This document shows, piece after piece, positions 55,806 through 64,000 of a stretch of 64,000 nucleotides of DNA (positions are counted from its first letter, which is position 1; each line of letters starts with the position of its first letter). The translations under genes and the position numbers were made by a program. The notes under the pieces were generated by a model, which did no database searches, was not told where the DNA came from, and saw only the letters and a program-made list of their open reading frames with translations. Source of the DNA: Kondoa malvinella (lineage: Eukaryota; Basidiomycota; Agaricostilbomycetes; Agaricostilbales; Kondoaceae); contig BCIM01000003.1 in NCBI GenBank assembly GCA_039545315.1, positions 1,065,637-1,129,636 on the forward strand. Reading direction: 5' to 3'.

Positions 55806-56054
55806 TGAGGGTGCTTCATGTCATCTATTGCGATCTCTTGTATGGCGCTAGACTGTATTTCAGCAATGTTTTCCTATACCATCGCTACCGACGACTGTCT
55901 CTTAAGCTATCAGATTAGAGGACTTGTGCGACTGATCCCGAAGCGATAGCAGCATTGCAAAGATGTCCGCGTCCATGGCTGAATAGAACTTCCAAATTAT
56001 CGATAGGCCGAGCGTCACCCTAGCAATTGCTCTCTGTCTCGCACACAGCAGATC

Positions 56055-57035
56055 ATGTCTGCAGAATACCCATCCGGTCCTTCGAATGGTCAGAATTCAA
56101 CGTTTGTTGCTATTGGGCTCGCTGATGTGACGGAAACAGGACAACATGTCATGGGCAAGGATTTGCCTCAGCCTGAAGGCACAAAGGGCTTCTCGCTATA
56201 TCATTTAGCGCTCCGGATCAAGGTGTGTATCTCTCTTAGTTGCTGCATGTCGTTGCTGACCCTTGCGATGAAGGTGAGACAGCTGCTAGACATGCTCGAG
56301 GCACAGGCTCACACGCTCACTAGGATCCAGTCAAGAGTCTCAAGTTCTACAGAGAGATCCTCGGTATATCTCTCCACAGTAGCGCAGAGTGTACGAGCTG
56401 AAATTATGACCAAGGCATGCGCGTCATCTTCTCAATGAACTGTGGTAGCTTCAGTATCTACTACATTGGCTGCGGCGATGAAGAGCCAGTAGGCGACGCC
56501 ATGAAGAACATATTTAACAGAAGAGGCATGATAGAATTGCTGCATGTGAGCATCTATCACTTGGTTGAGCTCAAGCTGATCACAAGTGAAGCAACACGGC
56601 ACAGAGAAGGATGATGACTTTCAGTATATCGCTGAAGCCAGTCATCCTCGTCATGGTTTCTCTCATCTTGGTTTCTGCATGAGCAATTTACCAGAAGTAA
56701 CAAAGAGGCTACAAGCAGCTGGTCCGTTGATAAGTTTCTCCTTTTACTTTGACTGAGCAGGATCTAGGTGTCGTAATCATCAAGCCTCAAGGTGTCGCTG
56801 ATGCGCAAGCCATCGGTTTCCCTTCAGACATTGAGAAGCCGCGACAAGAGTGGGTTGACCTCTTCAAGAACATGATCATGATTAAGGATCCAGAGTATGT
56901 TCTTTTCTCTGCATATTGTACGCGTCTGATGTGCACTGCAGTGGATACTGGATCGAGATTGGTAGGCTTGCTCTTTCGTGCTTCGAGCTTGTAGCTGAAC
57001 GCGCACAAACAGTTCCAACAGAGCTGCATGGCTAG
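56055..57035 (+). CDS. GLO1: Glyoxalase I (lactoylglutathione lyase)
   Basis: Isomerises the methylglyoxal-glutathione adduct to S-lactoylglutathione. Starts at 56055 (MSAEYPSGPSNGQNSTFVAI). Spliced exons give FSLYHLALRIKDPVKSLKFY then REILGMRVIFSMNCGSFSIY, IELLHKHGTEKDDDFQYIAE, RHGFSHLGFCMSNLPEVTKR and DPDGYWIEIVPTELHG, ending at 57035. Metal ligands are recognisable (the H of LYHLAL, the E of MIELLH, the H of FSHLGF, the E of YWIEI). One copy of the two-beta-alpha unit pair, so the ordinary short type rather than the yeast double-length type. About six introns. Confidence 0.92.
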
Positions 57036-57331
57036 AAATCGATGCAGCGTATGGAAGGGCACTCTGTAATAGTCTCACCGTGCGATAGATCCCCTTGACT
57101 TGCCTTCACTTTGCACGATCGATTTCAAGGGGTCTTTCTTTCCCTTACCGCGACCTTCTTTTGCTTTTGTTCCATTCTCGCTGACATCTTCAGCTCAGCA
57201 CTTCTGCTACCAGGCAGCTACACGCGTGAGACTCTGCAGCTGGCTGCACCCTCATCGCTAGATTTGTCTTTGTTTGTTTTGATTTTCGGATGGAGGCTTG
57301 CGCTCATTCTTGGTTGTGACAGCACACGAGC

Positions 57332-59577
57332 ATGCCTTTCTCATTTCCTACACCTCCACGCGGGCGAGGCGAACCACCTCAACTTCCGGAACTTTCCCCT
57401 TCGCGAAATATATGGTCAAACACCCTGTCTATCGACGATCGCAAGCTTTCATTGCCATGCTCCATCACCAGCGACTCTGATCTCGAATCTGAAGTCGAGT
57501 CGATGAGCGGTGAAGATGAATTTGATGCCTTGAAGCGCGCCATTGATTACAAGGTCGATTCTGCTGAAGAGGATGCGAGCGACTCTGGTGGGACCGACCA
57601 CGAAGGATTGGCCAACTACCGCTTTGGATCATCAGTCTCGACTATTCCGCTCAGCTTGAGTCCTGTCGCTTCTTTGTCCAGCAGAATTGACGACCCAAAT
57701 TTGCCTTTATACTTGCGCAGAGGCAGAGGTGCTGCTTCATTCCTTCATATCTCAGAGAGCACTCGCAGCTCTCAATCTTCGTCAGGCAAAGGCTCAGGCA
57801 GTGGATCAGACGAGAGTAGGGACATTTACCTACCTCAGAGCGAAGAGGACGACAATGAGCCCCTCACCGCCCGACCTGGCAATCATTTATCCTTCAGCGC
57901 CGCTCGTCGTGCATCTATGCAAGCTATGCGATCGCGCGGCGAGCCCGAAGTTCGCTTCAATCCTTGGAAAGCTCGACGAAGCTCCATCAGCGGAACTCCC
58001 GTCAATGGTCGACGTCCTTCAATCTTGCCGTTCAATTTCGAAGATTTGTCCATCCACGAGCAAGAGCTGCCTGGTAAAATGTCAATCGATGGGCAGGAGG
58101 TGCAGGCGCGACGGCCATTTGCCGATTTGAGCAATACCATAATTCCTCATCAGCCGAGATTGCCTACTTTGACCCACATCAAGCCAATCCCTTCATTGAT
58201 CGGGGTCAGTCGCGCCCTCTCATTGCAAATCACTGCTAATACTTCTTTTACCTTTAGCCGGAAGCTTTGCCATATGCTCATAATCCCAGGTGAGCGGACA
58301 CCGATAGCTTTCGCTTTCCATCTCTAACGTATCTGTTACTAGCGGCATCAATGCTTATCAATTCGGCGACACCAATCTGAAGGATGATAGCTTGTTTTGG
58401 CCAAACAACCAGCAAGATTTGGCTTCGTCCATGCGCGCATCTGTGTACAATCCAACCCAACGTACTCCTGGATATCATCAGCGTTTGCATAGTAACCACG
58501 ATGGAGAACCAAATCAGCCATACATTCGTAATCCACCTCGCCCAGTTTCCGGATATACAGCTCAATCGGAATCTCTTAATCAGCCTCATCGCCGCACTCG
58601 CCGAGGTCAACGATCAGAAGCCAAGCAGCTCATGTATCAGGCGTATCGAAACAATCATCAGACGTCTTTCCAAGGTCAAGGCAATGTGCATGTGCCTCGA
58701 AGTCATCATATCATCGACCGCCAATCCAATGTGCCATTGCCGCCTCAACCCGCGATGCCTCATTTGATGATGTCCCAATACTCTGCCTCACCGCATGCGA
58801 AGACCCCAGACGAGCTCCATCTTTTATCTTTGCTTGAGCAGCTTGGTGATTCTGAACGTAAAGGCAAATATTTGGCAGAACGAGTAGGTCAGATGATGGC
58901 ATCTACAAATACCATTGCTCGCCCAATCGTTCCACCGCCACCACTACAGCAAGTGATGCTGCCGATGTTGTCGAACAGTATCCCATTGGCCAACAGCTTT
59001 GGTTTTCGAAACAATATCCCTTTGGCCAATAGCTTTGGCCCTCAAAGTATCGATCCAGCTGAACCGCCCAACTTGGCTTTCTTCAGCTTACCAGGTGTAA
59101 GTCGTCCTGTCAGTGTCCTTGCTCCTGTTGTAGAAGAAGAGGAAATGCGATCTTCGCTTGGTCAGTGATCTTTGACTATACGCTCGTCTTCGCACTCATG
59201 CATCCCTTACAGCGTCCTCGAATGGTATCGCTCCAGAACCTCAGACCCAAAAAGAGCCTTCCACCTCAACAAAGCTTCCTCGACCCATCTTGCCCGCCCA
59301 TTCTTCCTCTGAAGCGACTATCACTGGCAAGGGCTTGGCGTCTTCGATCGATACTGGCAAAGCTCAAGTTCAAGCTCAAGTGGCACCTCGTCAACCACGA
59401 CAGAACAGCAACAGCACTAAGCGTAGGCCCAAGGTCTTCTCTGATCAAGAGAACACACCTCGAGTCACCTCAGTACGCAAACCACTTCCTGGCATCAATC
59501 GTGCATTGTCGAACAAGACCGTCAACACACCTTCCACCGCTCAACATGCGAGTCTCAAAGGCAAAGGTCGAGTCTGA
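57332..59577 (+). CDS. Large disordered Ser/Pro-rich protein of unknown function
   Basis: Starts at 57332 (MPFSFPTPPRGRGEPPQLPE). A long first exon is acidic and serine-rich with possible phosphosites (SDSDLESEVESMSGEDEFDA, RRASMQAM, ARRSSISGTPVNGRRPSILP). Three introns (from about 58205, 58290 and 59162) lead into a Q/P/H-rich second part containing a short helical segment (LHLLSLLEQLGDSERKGKYL) and the direct repeat IPLANSFG twice. The last exon is Thr/Ser/Lys-rich and ends at 59577. No domain recognised; a regulatory or cell-cycle substrate protein is possible but not shown. Confidence 0.65.
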
Positions 59578-60045
59578 GTATAAGGGGCAATTTGCTTTGA
59601 CATGACTGCTACGTACATGTGTCCTTCTGTGCTTCATGAATCAGCTGTGCGCATATGCAATAAAGGATACTAGTATTGACATATGCATCTGCATCGCTTG
59701 GCCTTCGACTTCCAACTTAATCTCAAGTCGTCGATGTCCGAGGCCGATTGTATGAGCTGCTCCGCATAAGTACCCTGATCAAAGATATCCTGCGGCCAAG
59801 CTATAGCTATACCCATTTAGTATTATCGTCGTTCAACGCTCTCCTTGCTCGGTTGCGGTCAAGGCTCCAAAGCGGTCGCTGTCTGCTTGCAGCGATACAC
59901 TATTACCAAGAGCTGCTACATCAACATACCACGTTTGTAGCTGTTACTCAAGAGAAGGGCCAGCTTCAGCGCGTTCAGGCTCTTGAAGATAGAAAGTGCA
60001 TAGTCGACACAGCAGCCCACTCTCTCTGTCTGGCTACTGCAATAC
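59578..60045. other. Intergenic region upstream of the Ras GEF gene
   Basis: No exon or RNA gene recognised; open frames are short and unlike their neighbours. Confidence 0.4.
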
Positions 60046-63000
60046 ATGGCGGTGGCTTATAGTCACAGAGAAGCCAATCTGCCTGAACCAGCATCGCATC
60101 ACGCTGAGGACGAACCAGGTCTGCTTTCTTTGACCAAATAAATATGCCCCCGCTCATGACTATCGTCAAGATGCCATCTATGTACGCGCTCTATATGCAT
60201 ACGATGGATCAGACGCTGGCTCTCTGCCATTTCAGCAAGGTGATATCATCGAGGTCAATACACGGCTCGAGAGTGGATGGTCAGTGATTTTCTGTTGAAG
60301 GTGTCACGACTTTGATAGAGCTCCGCTTCAGGTGGGATGGCGATATGATGTATCCTCCTGGGCCTAGGGGCTGGTTTCCGAGCAATTAGTGAGCTTGAAC
60401 AATCGAAAGAGCAATTCAGCATTGATCGAAATAACTTGCAGTGTCGTGCAAATCACACAGGCAGAAGCTCAATTCGCATTGGAGCAAGCTGAAGCATTAC
60501 AAGCTGAGGTAGACATGAACGCGGAGACAAGAACAGGCCCCATGGAAAGTCAAAGAGAGCTGGAACAAGCACTTTGGGCGTCTCTAGGTCAAGATGGTAC
60601 GGAAGACTTGACCAGCTTCTCGACAGGCGGAGACATTTTCGCTGAGATTGCTGCGGCTTCGACTGTACCCAACCTGGACTCCAGTGATGATCAAGATGAC
60701 GATCTGCTGGCTTCGTCTGCTGGAACAAGTCCAGATCTGGCTGGTGCGCCAAGACGAAAGTCGGTCAGCAAAACTCATCCGTATCAAGAAGAGCAGCAAC
60801 CTCTTCGGCAGAGTCAGTCTCAAGACTACTGGATGCCTCAAGTCTCTGAAAATGGCCAGATCACCTACTTTAATTCGCGAACAGGCGAGACGGCCCTTGA
60901 TATGCCCATCGGTTCGGATTCAAGGACTGGTTCAATGAATGGAGCGGTACAGAATGGGTATCAATCATCCCCTCAAGAAAGCCAAGTTCGCTCAAGGTCA
61001 AGGCAAAATTCTGGCTCATCTCAATCTATCACTGCTGCCTTTTATGATAACCTACATCGTGAGCAATCAATGAGGCGACCATCTCAAGGACAGTCGCAGC
61101 AGTCAGAAGATTGGGTTCAGCGATCAACAGCTGATGGCGCATCATTCTATCAAAACCGCCGTACAGGCGAACGGCTATGGAGCCCACCATCTGCTTCAAC
61201 TTCACACTCTGCTCTGCCAAATTCCGGACGAAGGCAGTCTTTGTCCGCCCATCCTGCTGTACCGTCCAGAATGACTACTTCCTCAACTTCTCAAAGACCG
61301 TCCACAGCTCCAGAAGCCAACTCTCTCTCTCCCCAGATGCCTCAAACGGCTCACTCCAGGCTATCCTTCACTTCCGAAGATCAAGCTCCAGATGATCGAT
61401 TTCAGATGCGCAGATTCGACCCCTCGGATGCCAGCAGTCATCGAACAGAGACTCGCCCTTCTTTCGACGGCACTGACAACGGCTCCATCTTTACCTTCCT
61501 TCCAGCAGCTCTCGAAGTCCTCGAACCTTCGCCCCTGCCAACACTTGCGATGCTCCAGTCGAAAGCACAATATACCATCACTGAGCTTATCGAATGCTCA
61601 CATCCGAAGCGCAGCGTTATTCAACGGTCAGATACTACAGGTGATGATCCGGCGCTGCAACAAGAAAGAGAAGAGATCGCACGGCTGGCGACTCTTGTCA
61701 TGGCTGATGTTCGACAACTTCTTCACTCTATCGGCATTCTAGGCTACTCTTCTGGATCATCCAGTCGGTCAGCACCAGGCGAAGACGTTGGTGTAGCGGC
61801 ACAGTTGCGACAATATACCAAAAAGGTCACTAGTCCGCTTAGCAAGCTTGTCTTGAGTGTTCGCGCGGTCTGGGGCTTAATGGGGACAAGTCGGGAAGAG
61901 GAAGAACGAGCGCAAGAGCTGATCAATGAAGCTGCAAGTGAAGAAGATGCGCAAGAGCTTCGCGCCCATCGGTCCTACTTGGTCAGCATGCGCATCGAGA
62001 GCGAGCGAAAACTACGGCTGGATATTGTTGTCGGCGCAAGAGAGGTTTCGGAAGCTTTGGCCGTCTTTGTCGATCAAGCGCGAGGCCTGTTGCAAAATCT
62101 CCAAAGTCCGCTGGGAGACGCAAATCGCATAACAGGGCAAAAGAGACCAGAAGCGATATTAAGAACGAATGTGGCAGCCCTATTAGCCCCAGGCGGAGGA
62201 TATGGTGGCAATTGGCGAGGAAACGGTCTATCTGTCCTCCCAGCTCATCAGCCCAGAATTACGCCTGGGACTGTTCCCGTCCCGAATATCAAGTATGGCT
62301 ATCCTCGGCGTAGGCTTGATGAAGACCTCATGGCCATGCTCTCGATTGTTGCCTCCGCACCGGCAGCTGAAGTAGCAAGCATTCGAAGTCTTGCTTCCCT
62401 TCAGCAAACTCAGGCTCTAGCTCGAAAAGGTTCTGGCGTTTCGTTAAACTCGCAGATGTCTGAGCGATCTGTCGGTGGGACGTCAGCCTTGTCCTCAAGC
62501 TCGCAGCAACCGCAAGCTTCGAAAGAATTCGCAAAGCTTACCAAGCTCTCATTACAAGCCAACAAACTTCTCTCAGCTCTGTCCGGTCTGCTGAGCATCA
62601 TTGAGGATTTGGACATCGCCGCCGCTGTTGATGTTGAGGTCGACTCATCTTCTGTCAGCTCGCTTATCGCTTACCAAAATTCTGTACTGCACCTTGAAAA
62701 TGAAGATACATCTAGTACGGTTCGCGATGGACTGCAGAATTATAGAACATCTCTTCTTCAAGCACGCAAGCATATGTCACAGCTAGAAGAGGCGAAACAG
62801 ACTCTATATAACAGCTTGTCGAGCCTCGTGGTCTGCGTACAATCACTCTCAATGGCGCAAAATGTGACTAGCTCGGCGTCGGAGTCCGATCATACACCCT
62901 CTCGCGCTCAGCCTACTTCATCGGCACCTCTGAGCGATTTCATCACTCCGTCTCTGCCTCTGGATCCATTAGAAGATCTTCTAACTTGTTTGATGTTGAT

Positions 63001-64000
63001 CGACCAGGCAAGAGATGCTGCAACAAGCTCTTTAGACGTCTTGTATCAGATCGCTATGGACCAAGCACAAGTTCCAGACAATCTTCGAAGTGCCAGCCAA
63101 GACCAAAGAGCTAAACTCACAGCCCACCGTCTATCACAATCATCCTTATCTGGTAGCATTCGTTCCAACGCATCCAGCGTTCGTTCTCCGCATCCCATCA
63201 CTCGTAATATACATAGCTCTCAATCACTCAGCGTTGTTCCACTCTCGTCGGAATATGATAATGAAGGTCTTCGATCTGGTACTGCTCTAGGCGACCCGTA
63301 CCGGCCTTCGAAAGCGCGACACGGTCATCGAGGTTCCATAGCAGACTCTATCGCTTCATCGAACATGTCCGGTCACTCGGGTAACAGCCAGTCATCGTTG
63401 ATCCGAAATCAAGCTCAAGCCCGCACGAAAGCAACAGATTTGGCCTATGCGCAAAGCTCACCGACCCGTTCACCTTCCAATAACAAGATTCGCAAATTCT
63501 TTGGCGACGATGTCCCTGTGGCCAACTTTGCTCCTTCCGGTCAAGCAAACGGCAGTCCAAGCAGAGGCGAGGCAAAGCTAAAGAAGTTCTTTGGAGATAC
63601 TGCACCACCGCCTTTCCTCACAGAACGAGGCGCGCCTTCACCTCGAGACGAGCATCCGTGGTACCTGCAAGCGGATTTCGTAGATGAAATCGCGATCGGT
63701 GCCGATGGCCTCGTTCGTGGAGGTACCATGCGTGCACTTGTCGCTCGCTTAACGCCGCACAATGCAGGTAAGACACACTCATTGGTCTGATGGCTGCTGC
63801 TGACTTGACATCTACAGTCGATCAGCAATTCACTGTCACCTTTTTGCTCACATATAGAACGTTCACAACTTCGCGCGACTTCTTCAGGCATCTCGTGCAG
63901 CGCTACACTGCTCTTCCTCCGTCTGGTCTTAACCAAGATGAATATGAGATCTGGGTAGAAAAGAAGCAGAAGCTCATTCGCATACGGTGCGTGCCGCTTT
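60046..64000 (+). CDS. Cdc25-type Ras guanine nucleotide exchange factor, 3' end missing
   Basis: Starts at 60046 (MAVAYSHREANLPEPASHHA). An SH3 domain follows at once over three exons: IYVRALYAYDGSDAGSLPFQ, GDIIEVNTRLESGWWDGDMM, GPRGWFPSNYV. The large exon then carries two WW-like motifs (DYWMPQVSENGQITYFNSRT, DWVQRSTADGASFYQNRRTG), long helical and Ser-rich stretches, and repeated short motifs (KIRKFFGDD, KLKKFFGDT). The RasGEF N-terminal module begins with GADGLVRGGTMRALVARLTP and, after the intron at about 63768, FTVTFLLTYRTFTTSRDFFR. The catalytic Cdc25 domain must lie beyond the right edge. SH3 at the N-terminus is typical of fungal Ras GEFs acting upstream of cAMP signalling; the WW pair is less usual. 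Confidence 0.9.

Noticed and set aside
1..64000. CRISPR arrays, bacterial operons or phage genes
   Set aside because: No regularly spaced repeats, no Shine-Dalgarno pattern and no phage proteins; every recognised gene is eukaryotic and intron-bearing.

Overview
This is one contiguous piece of nuclear DNA from a fungus, most likely a basidiomycete. The genes are densely packed on both strands. Most are broken by short introns, usually 45-60 nt, with GT...CTNAC...AG signals. The conserved proteins (Top1, Apc5, eIF2-beta, Toa1, F1 delta, Grx4, riboflavin kinase, SWI/SNF ARID subunit, Ras GEF) are fungal in type, and a FunK1-type kinase and a large gene-splitting insertion also fit a basidiomycete. 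The compact, intron-rich style would suit a small Pucciniomycotina genome such as Mixia, but that is inference; no species marker was found.

Layout. 1-32.2 kb is mainly housekeeping: TOP1 (5' end cut off), a proline-rich unknown protein, a FIT2/Scs3 lipid-droplet protein, APC5, a damaged 2,3-butanediol dehydrogenase, a C2-domain protein, a secreted GDSL esterase, eIF2-beta, a PWWP chromatin reader, the divergent pair ATP synthase delta/TFIIA large subunit, a mitochondrial PDK-type kinase, a Q-rich ARID (Swi1-like) protein, a secreted Kex2-repeat/barwin-like protein and glutaredoxin Grx3/4. 32.2-37.5 kb holds a PI-PLC-like gene, a FunK1 kinase, a decayed second copy of the PLC 3' end, and riboflavin kinase.

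38.2-51.5 kb is the striking part. A tannase/feruloyl-esterase gene starts normally at 38218, is cut off near 39475, and its C-terminal end reappears near 51225 in the same orientation. The roughly 11.7 kb between carries, on the opposite strand, an intact six-exon gene for a 1743-residue protein. That protein has an XPG/FEN1-type flap-nuclease region at its N-terminus and a Fanzor (eukaryotic TnpB) RuvC-plus-zinc-finger domain at its C-terminus. The same block also holds a Cid1-like nucleotidyltransferase gene and a nuclear-looking protein of unknown function. I read this as a large mobile insertion built around an XPG-Fanzor nuclease, and it is the best candidate for an undescribed system here.

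51.5-64 kb returns to ordinary genes: an SH3 adaptor, several low-complexity unknown proteins, glyoxalase I, and the first part of a Cdc25-type Ras exchange factor (SH3, two WW-like motifs, RasGEF-N) that runs off the right edge.

Two themes recur. Splicing is unusual: TOP1 has 7-nt and 5-nt microexons and a possible 23-nt intron, and several GC-AG introns are needed to keep frames. Several accessory enzymes (butanediol dehydrogenase, PLC copy, tannase) are broken or partly duplicated. Exon joins were made by eye from frame, splice signals and family conservation, so boundaries in the unknown proteins are approximate.
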